From Taxillus chinensis (taxonomy: Eukaryota > Streptophyta > Magnoliopsida > Santalales > Loranthaceae): a DNA stretch of 64,000 bases. How positions within the stretch are numbered: the first letter of the stretch is position 1; every line of letters begins with the position of its first letter. This document shows positions 35,602 to 48,064 of this stretch, one piece after another. The stretch lies in assembly GCA_023512835.1 (NCBI GenBank), contig CM042084.1, forward strand, positions 15,944,403 to 16,008,402. The letters are read 5' to 3'. Under the pieces are notes generated by a model. That model saw nothing but the letters and a program-made list of their open reading frames with translations, ran no database searches and had not been told where the DNA came from. Position numbers and translations under genes: made by a program.

Positions 35602-38600
35602 AGGTGTGGGATCATACCCACTGGCCTATTGCAGTAGGTGTGTAATCCCTGCCCATCATGCTGTGCCCTGATGGGCTGGTTTTTTCACTTCAACACATTA
35701 TTGCTGCATTGTGGCACTTCATGCATTGCTGTGGTGATTTAAGCTTGTTGTTTCTTTCGATCTACTTGTAAGAGTTTTTGTTTGCCTTGCAGCTCCATGT
35801 ATCATTGCACTGCGATGCCTAATCCTTGCATTGTGGTCCCTATGTCTAGATTTTGGGATTCGTAAGTTTTGTAGAGAATAGAATTTCCGACACAATGGTG
35901 ATGTGGCTCCTCATAATCCATGATGTGTGGTGCTTTTTCGTTCGATTTCATCAATTTTCGACTGCGGTACCTAAAATTCTATAAATAATTTCCAACACAT
36001 TATTTTATTACGATTTTTACACTAAAATAAAGTAATTTTTATTTATCTTTTCAACCCATTATACTAAATCTTACTCTATAAAATATATTCTTTTTTAAAA
36101 CAAAATATTTTATGTATTTTCTTTTGGTAATTATAATTTTAAAGTAAAACAAATTTTATGAAAAAAGAGTTGCATCGTCACCTTGTGCTGCTCTTCCACT
36201 GCAGTGGTCCTCTTTGCAATCTTTTGGTTGCCCCCATTCATGCAGCATGCGCATCAGATAGGCATGGGAACTGGTTAACGTTTATTGGTATATGGAAAAG
36301 AAATGGTTAACACTTATCAGTATATAGAAAAGAAAATGTACCCTTGTTTGGCCTCTAGAGGATGTTCGTCATCAATATGGCATTCCAATCCAACGATATC
36401 AAAATATTCAGAACAGAATGGGCATGGGAACTCCTCTCTCATGTCCTCATTTTCATCTATTTCCTCAAAGCCCATGAACAAATCTATGCCACGGGCACAA
36501 AAACCCAATTACAATGATACCAAGATAATAATAATCCAAAAAAGTATTAGTATCTTCATGTTTCTATCTTTCCCCAATAGTCAAATAGGATATTATTTGT
36601 TTCGATAAACAAACAAACAAACAAACATCCTACATGTGAAATTCAAAGTTTGGATTTCTCTGTGTCGAACTTCATCTGTCAATTTTGAATATGTTCAACT
36701 TCAAAAATCCTTAATTTTTTGCTTTTTCAAGAGTTATTCTAAGTCACCCATTGAAAAATATCATTACACAGTTCCGACTAATTTTAGAGACAACATTAAA
36801 ATAACATTTTTGCTCAGTTTCCATGGTTTTTGTTTTCTTAAGATCCAAACAGAGGCTATAACAAGAAGCTTGAAGTGCAGATTTATAGCTCTTTGAGGAA
36901 AAAGACAAACTTGTGTTCCACGATTTAGCGTCCAAGGCTATAAACTGGAAATACCCAAGCTTTGCAAGATGGAAGCACTCTTCGATGTCAATCTATCAAA
37001 TCTTCCGTAGAATGAACGATATTTAATCTCCAAAACCCTAGAAATGACGATGACTCAATAACATAACAACAGTGCTTCACCAAATATGGGGCAGCACTGT
37101 AGACTGCTCTAAAGTTTAGTGCTTCGTAGAATTTGTTATTAAATTTACATTTAATTTATGAGTTTTAAGTTAATATTTTATTGAATTAATATATTTTATA
37201 ATGATTTTTTCCTATTTGCTATTTTAATTATTTTTGTATATTTAATATAAATTTTGATTGTTTTTAATGTTAAGTTGATTATTTCAATTTTAATATTAAT
37301 TATTTGTTCTAACTTCAAATTTTGTTAAGTGATTAAAATTATTTTGTTAGAATTAGATAATCTCTCTCTCTCTCTCTATATATATATATCTATATATATT
37401 TTCTACAGTATGTTTAAATTACATTTAGAGAGGAATTAAATTCTTGAAGAGGCTGATGCAATAAATTAAATTAAGAAAGGAATGGGTGCTTAAATTTGGG
37501 TATATGGTCTTGCAAGATTTGGGTTGGTGGCATTAAAATAAAAAAAGGGGCAATCCTTTTAATTGATGCATACTTTGAACGTGGATATACGGGTTTCAAT
37601 TAAACAAGTAGGCGGCTGCTTTTGTTTCCAAGTACAGGTGTGGGCGAGTGCATGTTAATGGGGAGTTTCCAAATTCCAATTTGAGTCTGTAAAAAGTAGC
37701 GTTGTCTTATCCCGGCTCTAACATAAAATACGCACATGAACTGACTCTTCCACTCGGCACCGTCTCATACCCTTCATCATGCCCAGCACAGTGCCGCTTG
37801 CAGCAATTCCCACATCAGGCAGGGCCTTCTGTGCGACACTGCGGGACTACTCTTATTTTTATGTATTAATTTTCTGTGTTTGATTTAGCTTTAAACTTCA
37901 ATTGTTATTTTGAATTTCTGTTCTTCATCTTAATAATTTATTTAAGAGCTATGATTTGCAATTCGTTCCTCTATTTGTTTTAAATTCATTACAATTAATT
38001 TGCAGTTATAGTCAATTGTGAATTGTTGAAAGCATAGTTTTTGTGATTAATTCGCGGTTGTGGTTAATTAATTTTGAGATGTGAAGATTATTATTTGTAG
38101 AATTCGATTTGGTCTTCCAAATACAAAACATAATCGTTCCTAGGATTGATACGAGTTCAAGTCTAATTTCTAGTGTCAATTCATAATTTAATTATAATTA
38201 TGGAGTTTTGGTATAATTGAATTATGAGGCCTTAAATATGTTATTGTATTTTTAGAAGATAATAATAAATAATAATTAAAGTGAGAGGTTGAATCAGTTG
38301 TATCTTTAGTTAATTAATTTTATTTACATAATTAATTGTATTTTAATTTCACACAAAATCTCTCTAATTATCTAACTTAGTTATTCTTTATTTTTTTTGA
38401 AGAATAAGTTGAATTAAATTTTATAAGTCCTTTGGTTATTGAACGACCTAGGTTAGCTTTATGCTATACTTAGTTTAAATTTTATTTGAACGACAAACGC
38501 TCTTTTTCAATAACGCATAATTATAGTGCTTCATTGGAGCTTTATTTTCCATTTTATGCTATATATAGCGTTTTAGTGCCCTTAGATGTCAAAAACATTG

Positions 38601-41600
38601 AAACCACTTAAAATAAAGATAAACAATCCATATATAATATAAGGACATGAAATACAATGGGTAAGCCTATATAATATAGTCATCATTATGTACAATGAAA
38701 TTTGTTTTGAAATCACATGGACTGTTTTGAGTGAGGTTTGATTTTGTTTGAATCAATGAGATTTAGTTTGAATGGGTAATGTTTTCAATTTTTCATTTAT
38801 TGACTCAGGGCATTGGGAAGTGAGGAGGTATTAGTAAGACTGATTCTGAAGCGAAGACTTTGAGATGAAGGGAATAAATTTAAATTGAAAATGGGATTAC
38901 ATTTATTCTTCTTTCTTCCATAGCTTTGCAAACTGAAAATCTCTTTTCCTTAAATGTCCCTGCCACCAATTGTGTTCAAAGGCTACAATTAACCAAAATT
39001 TGAATTTAAATTGCTGCATTGCTTTTGTCTACAAGATTTGTTTTCATTACTGAGTGAACTACTATGTTTGGCTTCTCAGCTAGACTTTACTTTTGCTTAT
39101 AGAGTGTAAAAAGGGTTCAAAATTTTTCCTAAATTTTCATATGGTATAATGCGGTCTTTATTCATTTGCCTACATTGTTTTATTTCAGTATCAAAATTTT
39201 ATTTTCCTTTAGGTAAAGGGAAGAGTGTTCAGTACAGATGGAAGTGGGGCGCTTGTTGACATCGTTGCAAAATCTTCAGCATTCCTACCTGTTCAAGAGG
39301 CATGTATTCACAAAATAAAGCATGTAGCGGAAGCAGGCATAGCTCCTGGTACACAGGATGAATTTGTCATTATTGGTGAAAATTCATCTGATGATAGTTT
39401 GATTTTGAGCTTGCGCTCCATCCAGTATGATTTTGCATGGGAGCGTTGTAGACAGCTTCAAGCTGAAGATGTGGTCTTCAAGGGAAAGGTGAATAGGTGC
39501 ACAAGATTTTTTTTTTCTTTAGCTCGACCTTGTCCTACGATAATGAATGCTTGAAAGGGGCAGTATTCTTGAGACTCATATATCAAAATTTTCCTAAGCT
39601 CTATTTTTTTTTTGCAGAGGCTTCTAGGACAGTTTTTTGCGTGTGTTTTCTAAGTATTAGTAGTAATAATTTCATCATTGAAATATATGTGTAGGTTGTT
39701 GGTGCAAACAAAGGTGGAGTGGTGGCCACTGTGGAGGGCCTTCGAGGGTTTATTCCTTTTTCACAGATCTCAACGGTATGTTTTTTGCATGTTTCTGGGC
39801 ATTCATTGAACTTCTTAGGTTGAGTTTTATTTTAATTTTTTTGTTGGAAAAGCATGGAAGGGCATTTTGTTTGACCTTAATTGAATCTAAAATGACTGCA
39901 TGTCTGTTTTGGTCAAACATTAAAATTTCACTGATTGGTAAGAGTTTAAAATTGATCAGAAGTCATCCTAAGGAATTAGAAAAAGAAGTAAATCTGCTTC
40001 GATTATACCTAAGTTTTAGATTTTATTTTACAAAATGCCCTCCTCTCACCTATGTGCTCCCTCCCTACACATCATCCATCTTCCATAAATGAATAAAAAC
40101 AAGAAAAGAGCTGTATACTACTGGTGTCAGGCTGTTGATGCACCGCCAAATTAATAATTTATAAATTCACTAATCATACTGTAGTAGTGTTAGTGCGGGT
40201 TGAAGTTGAACTCATAGAGATGGTGTGAATCGGCTATCAGACTCTTGTTGATCAACTCAGGTTTAGAACTACTTAGATACTGGTCAAGACACTATTTAGA
40301 TTCTGAATTTTAAATAAATGAACAGAGACAAGGAAAGGATTTCGAAAGCCCACCCCATTATGTATGAATTACCTTCTCTCAAAACAAAATCTGTATACCT
40401 CTCCATGCCTCAAGTATACTGTTGTGAACTTGTAGTCGTAAATTTGGTTCATTAAGGGCAACAAAGATTCTCTGTGATGAATAACCTTTGCGAAAAATCA
40501 CCTTTAACACAGCTACCTGAGTTCAAGCCTACTCTTGTAGTCATGGAACCCTAAGTCTAATGTTCTGATTTCCAATCAATCTATTTCAATGTTGGTTACT
40601 TCACAAGTAACAAATGCGTGAAAGAAAATTTCCAATTTGCATTCAAGTAGATTAAGTCCAGAACAAAACGTTAAAATAAAATCATTGATTCCACACAATC
40701 ATGCGAATTCTATTTCATTAACTACTATGCAGTACTATCCATCTTTCCTCCCAAGGTGAGGCTTAGGCTGCCATTAGCAAAATAAAGTTTTCATAAAAAT
40801 CACACGGATTAAACATAATGAGAGAGCGAGAAGGGAAAAACTCAAAGTCCTGTTGGTGTGGTGGACTTGTAGTGATTTAGGTCTTTATCCCTTCTCAGTT
40901 CTCCCTGTGTTGTCACAAGAGCCGCTGCCTCAAACCGACGACTGCGTTGACAGCCTTGAGTTGTTACCAATCACGACGCCTCAATTGTGATGGTTGATGC
41001 AAATCAATGCTTACCTCATTCGCGCTTGCTGCTGTGCATCCATGACCTTTCAGTGCTGTCACTCGTCCCAATTGCGACTGCTGCAATGACAAACTATAAA
41101 GGGCAATGACCAATCCTCATCGGCTGTTTTTTCTTCACAACTGTGACAGACGATGATGACAACCATCATTGTTGTGTCTTGGATGATGACTATTAGCGGA
41201 CGACTCTGATCTCTACATCGTACTGGTTCTGTCCTCTTTTGTAGGTAAGGCTTCTCAAATTGGTTGCGAACCCTATCCTTGCCTTGGCAAGGTGTCACCT
41301 GATTGCTATGGCGCTTTGAACTTGACTGTTATTGTCGTGTGCCTAGAGCCCCCTTAAGTTGATGTATGCCATTGACCGCAAGCGTTTCACAACTTCCTAG
41401 TAAATCATCTCCAAGCAATTCGTACATAAGGTTCAAAGTTGTACACTTTAACAACCAAGCATTGCAGGTGGCTTTTTTTTTTTTTAGCTGCTGGTTGCAT
41501 GGAATGTCTAGATAGTTTTTTTAAGCACACTTTGGCGTGACGTGTGTTTTAGGGTGTTCTTTTGGTCACATGTGATTCAGTGTGAGCTCAGCCTTTTTAA

Positions 41601-44600
41601 ATTTGGAGAGAGCAAGAAGGTTCGAATGGCTATACAAAAACAAAGTCTTTCATCTTCTGCTTCTCATGTGACTCTGGTGGGAATGATTATAAATTGGCAT
41701 TATTTTTGATACGGTTCCATCGATTTTAGAGATTTAATTTAATTTTCATCATTTAATGGATAGTTAATGGGTAATTAATTTATGTAATGGATAGTTATTT
41801 CTTGTAGTGGAATAATGAGTAATTAATGGGTAATCATTTCATGTAGTGAGTAGTTATTTCTTATAGTGGAATAATGGATAGTTATTTTATGTAATGGGTG
41901 TTATGAGTAGTTTATGGGAGTTATTGGTTAGTGGGTTCAAAATCCCGATGAAGCCTTGTGTTCTATCAAACAATCTGGTACGGTGGTTGAGTACTGGTTG
42001 GAGTTTGCAAGAAGGGTGGCTAAGGTTGCTGGTTGGTCAGAAAACGCTCTTTTGTGAGTATTTATGGCTGGTTTGAAGGATGAATTAAAAGCGGAGGTGC
42101 GTATTCATAAATCGTATTCCGTCTACAAGGTCGTGTCTTTAGCCTTGAAGTTTGAAGCAAAAGTGATATTACACAAAAGCTAAAAGCCTAACACATTTAC
42201 ACAACTAAATGGCTCCTCAAACATAACGTCATCTACTACGACATCCTCATGCCCACTGCCTATCCTATCATCCAACCTTAACGAGCGACAACAGAAATGC
42301 GAAAAAGGACTTTGTTTCTGTTGCGGCAAACGCTTCATGTCGGGACACCAATGTCAGCCATCTTTATCCAAACTTGAATTCATTGACAATCCTAAGAAAA
42401 GCTGCCTTAATGATGACAACAATGGGACAGGTCATAAGAACGAAAAAAGGTAAAAATTTCCTTCTTTCCGCCTTGAGGACAACTCAGTTTTCAAGGGGGG
42501 TGCATTGATACAGTTCCACTGCTTTTAGAGATTTAATTTAATTTTCTTGATTTAATAATTTTTCATGTCTTTCGTCTTAGTTGCTCTTAATTTCTCTAAT
42601 AACCTTATCTCAATTAATCAAATTATCAAAAAAAAAAAATTGTAACATTTTATTCTACTTATTGTGCGTAATCTCGTAAAGATGACAATTGACACTGATA
42701 GAAATAAAGGAGGTTTTCATTGCTAGTAGGAAACGAGAGCATTGAAATTTGAGTCTTGTCGGGGATTTCAAGTAAGGAATGAGACATTTGACCAAGAAAA
42801 GGAACAACTATGGTTGGTTTTTATAGTAAAGAAAAGGAAAAACTATGGTCGAAGGAAAAAAAGATGTTGATTTTAGGAGAGAGTGAGGATTATGACTATT
42901 ATGGGTGATCCAGGCTGGATCAAGTGAGAGTGAGGATTTGACTATTATAGGTAATAACATAAATGAGATATAAATACTTTGATGTCATTTGATAAAAGAG
43001 TTTAAGATGAAGGATTTGGGGGCTCAAAAATATTTTTTAGTCCTTGAAGTATCTTGATTCACGTAAAGAATTTCTCTCTCAAAAGAAGTATGTTTTATAT
43101 TTCCTAGTTGAAATCAGTTACTTGGCTGGTGAATCTACATATACTTCTATTGAGGTAAACCATGATCTAACTTTATATCCTGATTAGGTTTAACGAACAA
43201 GGAGAAATATCAAAGGATAGTGGGAAAATTGATTTATTTGACTCACATTAAACTTGAAATTTCATATGTAGTAAGTGTTATGAGTTAATTCATGTATAAT
43301 TCGAGTGATCGATGCACGAGTGATGTAAACTATATTTTAGTATATTTAATGTTCTCTCTAAGCCGAGTTATGTTCTCCAAGCATGGACGCCTAAATACTA
43401 TGGAACATAGTAATTTTGACTTTGACAAATTTAAATTGGATAAAAAGCTTAGTTTTGGATATGTGTCATTTGTAGGTAGTAATTTGATAACTTGGAAAAG
43501 TAAAAAGTAAAATGTTATTTTTTAATCTAATACAAAAGTTGCATATCTTGCACTTCATCATGCTACTACAGAGCATACTTGGTTACGTATTCTTTTACAA
43601 TAACTTCGTTATAGTTCTTAAAAGTCGATAAAATGTTTTTGTGATAACACAATTGCTATTGAAATATTTAATAATTCGTACAACATGATCGAACCAAAAA
43701 TATTGAACTTACAAAAATACATAATGAATAATCTATATTATGGTGTAATAGAAGTTCTTACATTAAGATAACAGATCAACTAGTTGATATGATGACTCAT
43801 GCGGTTGTTGATATTCTTTTTCTTACATCGTTATCCAAGATGAGCATGAGTGATATCTATGCACAACTTAAGGGTAGAGTTGAAATAAATTGTATGTTAT
43901 TAGTTGTAATGAATTGTAGTTAGCTTCTTACCTAGTTAATCTTTTATAGCCTTGTATAAATACGTACGTTGTAATCATTTAATTATGAATGAGAGGAAAA
44001 AATCATTATATTTTCTATTATATATATTTAAATATCAATTTAATAAAAACATTCGATAAGCCTTGATTATATCAAATTTGAATAAAAGGAATATTCATGA
44101 ATAATATCCTTTTTAATCCAATTCGAACTCTTTCCGATGTTTTTTTAAGTCCTATCTTTTCCCAACATCGTGGATTATCTCTATATTTGTTAACTTCGAC
44201 AATCCCTCCTTTGTTGTCACACTACTATCCAACAACCCCTCCACACTTAAGTTTTTACAATTTTCAAGCACCATCATCTTTTACGCTCTCTTGATGTCAT
44301 CACTTCAACTCCATTTGTTTTCTTTATTTGTTGATTAGAGAGATATGAAAGAGGCCTAGTTGACAGACATCATCATTAATTCTTACAGAAATATATTTGA
44401 CCTAAAGCAAAACAATAGCCATAGACCACTTAACAACAAATCTGGGCTAGGATATTTGAAAACACAACAACGACATCTAACATTATATCCCAAGATTTAT
44501 GGGTAGCTATATAGAATAATTTCAATTCCCACAACATCTTGCAGTCTGTGATACAGAGAAGAAGGGGGGATGTGAATCACCTTTTAAAACTTTCTTTTAA

Positions 44601-47600
44601 AATAAACCCTAAAATAAAAAAAGCTTGTTTGCAATCTAGGTTTTTTTTTTGTTTGTGGTTCTACAACACTAAACTTCTCCTTGGTATGACAAATGTAGAT
44701 ATACTGCTATCTATTAATCACAACACTTTCCAAAGTCCCTTTGTAGACATCTTACTTAATCTCAATTGGCAGGTCTTTGCTAAGTTTTAGATTATCGGCT
44801 TAATGTTTATTGATTTTATACAACCGATCAATTAGCAAAATGTAATATGCAAAAATGAAAGAACACAAAAGACCAGTAGGGACGCTTTTATCTACACCGA
44901 GTCAATCTATTATATATGGAAATGACCAGTGTCTCCTTTCAATTCAATGATTTTAGGCTAAAACCTTGTTTACAATTGATTACACACTCTCTCTTTCAAT
45001 TTTATTATAATTACAACACTGATACAGTACAAAGAACGTCACCTCTGTGTCTGCTCTTCTTCTAACGTGCTCAACCTCATCTTGATTGCAGTAGTCTGCT
45101 TCTCTTCAGTCTTTGTTGATCACTAAGAACAGTCAATATCTCTCTGAAGAAATCTGGATTTTCTTTTAGGCTTTCTGTGTCTCTGGACTGTTGATCTTTG
45201 AACTCACAAACACCTACTTCTGAACCCTTCTTTTCACTTAAGTATTTTGTTGAAGCTCCACATCATCTCCGAAATGTGGATGGGCCTGTACAACTATTTG
45301 TATCTCCGCATTGCAAATCTACTTCCACATTGTGGATTCTTCTCCACAACCAAGTGCATCCACATCCACAAACAAAACTCTGCACACCTCCGCATGCAGA
45401 TTGACCTCCATCTTGTAAACAGACTTCCACACTTGCCGATTAATCTACGTATTGCGGATGGTGTCTTTGAACTTATGATTTCCATATCTGCATTTTCTTC
45501 TATATCCTCACACAGTTGTTGACTCTTGTTGAATATCACTTATCTAAGGTTGACTCCTTTTGACTTTTGATGGTATCATCTTAGAGTTGGCTTTTGTTGA
45601 CATTTTAGTTTTGCTGTAGTATTATCAATACAAAAAACTTAATTTTCAACTTGCACCGTACTCTTAGGTTGTCTCTACGCTAATTTGGCTTATGCAGGAC
45701 TCTCTTTACCACCTTTCTCAATTAAAATCACTTAATAAGGTTATTTGATTGTGCAAATTTTGAACTCTTTACTTCTTGTTATAACTGTTGACAACAATTA
45801 TAACCAATTATATGATGAGAACAATAACACCAATAAAATTAAAGTGTTGTTCCATATCTTGACGGGTTTTTATGCTGTCTGCCAATCTACTCTAACCTTC
45901 TTTTATTAGGGCTTAAAGCTGACTGTACGGACACAAGTAGAGTTAAGATATTTGAAAACCCCAAAAAACAAAAAACTGAGGAAAGAGAGTGACGCCAAGG
46001 AAAAAAAAGAGCAAAGTGATGCCACTCGACAACAACATTAAGCAGTTTTCAAAATAATATCATCAGATTTGAAATTTTAATTCATTTATTTTTTGAAGAA
46101 AGTTTATAAGGGTAAATTATGAAATCCTGCAATCTGCAAAATTCTAACAAAACATATTTTAAAATTGAGAATTCATGGATTGTATGGTCCGTGATTTTTG
46201 TATTATGTTTTATAAGATTTTAGAATTCGTGTTGAATTTTGAATTTTAAAAATAATTTATTTTTAGTAGGAGATATAATATGTTTTAATTTTTTTTATAT
46301 AAATTGGGTCTACTAAAAAATTTTAAAAATAAAATATGATGAGCTCAGATAATAGAGTAGTGAAAAAATATAAAAAATAAAAAATTTATATTTGAAAATT
46401 AAAAAAAGTTAAAAATGATTTTAAAAAACAGCTACGAGACCTATGTGTTTTGAAAACAGAATTCAGCATATTATCTTATTATAATACTATAGAACCTGCG
46501 TTTTTAGAATTTGAAAACAGAATTTTGTTTTCAAAATAGGGTGCCAAATGTGACTCGTATTTGGCAATACAATCTTAACAATTTAAGTCAATCATTCCTT
46601 AAATTTCCCTTAATTTGTGCATGTGTTATAAATTTTCAAACCATAAGCTTCTGGAACGCAGTCACCTCATGTAGAAGTCACTAATTCACTAATACAAACC
46701 ATAGCCATTTTTATTCTACCTAAATATGGTAATGCACAATCACTGTAGCTTAGTAGATTTTATTATTTGGAGTTGGACTGCTAAACTAGAGAGGCACCTT
46801 TCCGTTACTTTCCCTCCGGTTTTTGTAGAAGAAATTTTATTCTCAATTTTCTTCACCATAATGTGTTATTTTATGCACCAGAAATCAACTGCCGAAGAGC
46901 TTCTTAATAAGGAGCTTCCACTGAAGTTTGTAGAAGTTGATCAGGAACAGTATAGGCTGGTCCTCAGCAATCGCAAGGCCATGGCTGATGGCCAAGGGCA
47001 GTTAGGAATAGGATCCGTGGTCATTGGAACTGTGCAGAGTCTCAAACCATATGGTGCCTTCATCGACATTGGTGGGATCAATGGCCTTCTTCATGTTAGC
47101 CAGATCAGTCATGATCGCGTTTCAGATATTTCAACTGTTCTCCAGCCTGGTGATAACCTCAAGGTGTAACCGCAGCATTGGTTATTTTTATAGATGAAAG
47201 GATATGTACTCTGTACTTACGAGATTCATCATTCACATTGTTTTCATGTTGCAGGTCATGGTTCTAAGCCATGACCGTGAGAGAGGGCGAGTAAGTCTTT
47301 CCACAAAGAAGTTAGAGCCGACTCCTGGGGACATGATTAACAATCCAAAGCTTGTTTTTGAGAAGGTACTACTTAAAATATGCCCGTTCTATGATCATTT
47401 TATTCAAACTTTCCCTTCCATAATTACATGCATCATTCCATTTGAATCCAGAGAAACCAATATTTTATTTGCTTTGTTCAAACAGGCAGATGAGATGGCT
47501 CAAACATTCCGACAGAGAATAGCTCAAGCAGAAGCTATGGCGCGTGCTGACATGCTGAGATTCCAGCCCGAGGTAAAAACTATTTTGTAGATATTTTTTC

Positions 47601-48064
47601 ATGATTATGAAGGATGGGCCTAGCACATTGGTGGAGTCACTCCATTGTGCGATGGCCGTCTTGGGTTCGAATCAACTTCTCTGGAATAAAAAAAGAAGGG
47701 TGGGTGTGTGGAGCTGCTTAGATATTTTCCCTTTTCCAAACCCCATAGTGTGGGGTTTGGAAACAACTTGAGAGGCTGACAATCTGATGAAGATTTACAG
47801 TTTTAGCTGAATGCATTGCACAAAAGAGAATCTAAATATGGCGCCTACAAGGCTTTGTGTCTTCAGATAATCCTTGGTTGTTTTTGCTTTGTATCTTTAT
47901 GGTTTCTATGTTCTATTGGTCCTTGGGATACTTACTCCTAATCCCCTTTCCATTTGCAGAGTGGATTGACTCTCAGCCCTGACGGGATATTGGGTTCTCT
48001 TGCTACAAATTTGCCAGCAGAGGGTCTGGACTTCAGCGATATTCCACCAGCAGAAGAATCGTGA
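32153..48064 (+). CDS. RPS1: 30S ribosomal protein S1, chloroplastic, seven exons
   Basis: Predicted 421-residue plastid ribosomal protein bS1c, which binds mRNA on the 30S subunit and promotes translation initiation. Coding exons are 32153-32476, 39213-39488, 39695-39775, 46882-47163, 47255-47365, 47486-47572 and 47960-48064; every exon but the last is a multiple of three, so all six introns are phase 0. Residues 1 to about 52 are rich in Ser, Arg and Pro and lack acids, fitting a chloroplast transit peptide. Three S1 RNA-binding domains follow: about 106-177, 196-259 and 271-341, the last with [20 protein letters not shown]. The Arabidopsis protein (416 residues) is nearly identical over NPKLVFEK and [20 protein letters not shown]. 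The gene spans 16 kb because introns 1 (6.7 kb) and 3 (7.1 kb) are packed with repeats; splicing must skip the gypsy, copia and Di19 remnants within them. Confidence 0.96.
34087..34520 (+). repeat. Dispersed repeat, two partial copies in S1 intron 1
   Basis: Two related stretches, about 34087-34205 and 34370-34520, both carry ACATTGAGACCTTGCATTT or ACATTGAAACCTTGCATTTC followed by a short gap and CTTCT, ATTTCTT and a GATGTGGG-type word. A third, more diverged copy is at about 57995-58170 (ACCAAGGTGCAGG, CAATATTGTCCGTTTTGGG, GATATGGGACACAATTTCCC). I recall this kind of sequence as a common high-copy plant repeat; superfamily not assigned. Confidence 0.55.
34750..35206. repeat. Long fold-back (inverted repeat) element in S1 intron 1
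   Basis: The left arm, about 34750-34941, and the right arm, about 34999-35206, are imperfect reverse complements around a loop of under 60 bases. Paired pieces include CTAGCATGCTGATTCAAGCT with AGCCTTAGTCAGCATGCTAG, TGAGCATGACCAGCCTGCCA with TGGTAGGATGGTCATGCTTG, and, next to the loop, GGTGGGGAGTTGAAC with GTTCAACTCCCACC. The transcribed intron could form a hairpin of roughly 200 base pairs. A further direct copy of the right-arm inner half follows at about 35215-35345. The GAGTTGAACCCCC words mimic a tRNA T-arm, but no tRNA fold fits. Confidence 0.75.
35569..35601 (+). repeat. Poly-C tract of 33 bases
   Basis: An uninterrupted run of 33 C on the plus strand within S1 intron 1. It is exceptional for a window this AT-rich. 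The true length is uncertain, because such runs are hard to sequence. Confidence 0.9.
36342..36935 (-). pseudogene. Di19 (drought-induced 19) zinc-finger pseudogene in S1 intron 1
   Basis: Two pieces of a Di19-type gene lie antisense within intron 1 of the S1 gene. The piece at 36870-36935 encodes the family's N-terminus ([20 protein letters not shown]), but its first codon is TTG where Di19 proteins have ATG. The piece at 36342-36483 follows an AG acceptor and encodes [20 protein letters not shown], then [20 protein letters not shown] and PLEAK, the first zinc finger of the Di19 domain, and ends at a GT. The CPVC-containing next exon and the rest of the protein were not found nearby. With the start codon lost, the donor after the first piece unclear and the 3' exons missing, this is a truncated, probably dead copy. 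The retained intron between the pieces argues for DNA duplication, not retroposition. Confidence 0.8.
41707..42560 (+). mobile_element. Ty3/gypsy retrotransposon deletion derivative in S1 intron 3
   Basis: Direct repeats starting TGATACGGTTCC (41707) and TGATACAGTTCC (42506) share about 48 bases and bracket the remnant; they are probably LTR edges. Between them one frame reads as a gag piece ([18 protein letters not shown], then a TGA stop, then [13 protein letters not shown]) and, after a further stop, the zinc knuckle [16 protein letters not shown]. Another stop later the same frame reads [16 protein letters not shown], the usual end of a gypsy pol, just before the purine tract AAGGGGGG and the second TGATAC. 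Protease, reverse transcriptase, RNase H and integrase are missing, so it is an internal deletion. AT-rich subrepeats of TAATGGATAGTTATTT type occupy 41756-41925. Confidence 0.8.
42925..44020 (+). mobile_element. Ty1/copia retrotransposon remnant in S1 intron 3
   Basis: Degenerate pol-like sequence with many stops and frameshifts. In order: [12 protein letters not shown] (42930s, resembling the reverse-transcriptase DD region), [17 protein letters not shown] (43000s), the [14 protein letters not shown] and FSKHGRLN stretch (43310-43400), [17 protein letters not shown] (43455-43505), RNase H-like sequence (43520-43700) and a pol end with DIYAQLKG (43855-43875). A purine-rich AAGGGTAGAGT then precedes TGAAATAAATTG at about 43881, the probable start of a 3' LTR that includes a TATAAATA-like signal near 43956. 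The 5' part is missing. Not functional. Confidence 0.8.
44556..45780. repeat. Possible retroelement remnant in S1 intron 3
   Basis: A purine tract (AGAAGAAGGGGGGA, about 44556-44570) is followed by TGTGAATCACC, an arrangement seen at the 3' LTR border of plant retrotransposons. At 45240-45470 short words of the type CCRCATTGYRGAT or CCACATC recur eight or more times. The open frames here are not recognisable proteins. Origin from a retroelement is a guess based on these two signs. Confidence 0.3.
47612..47700 (+). repeat. tRNA-derived SINE-like sequence in S1 intron 6
   Basis: TAGCACATTGGTGG (47621-47634) and GGGTTCGAATC (47663-47673) have the sequence and spacing of the A and B boxes of an RNA polymerase III internal promoter, as in plant tRNA-derived SINEs. 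The segment does not fold as a complete tRNA. SINE ends and target duplications were not clear. Confidence 0.4.

Noticed and set aside
45198..45540. Overlapping open frames in S1 intron 3
   Set aside because: They result from a repeated CCACATTGCGGA-like word and lack any recognisable domain.
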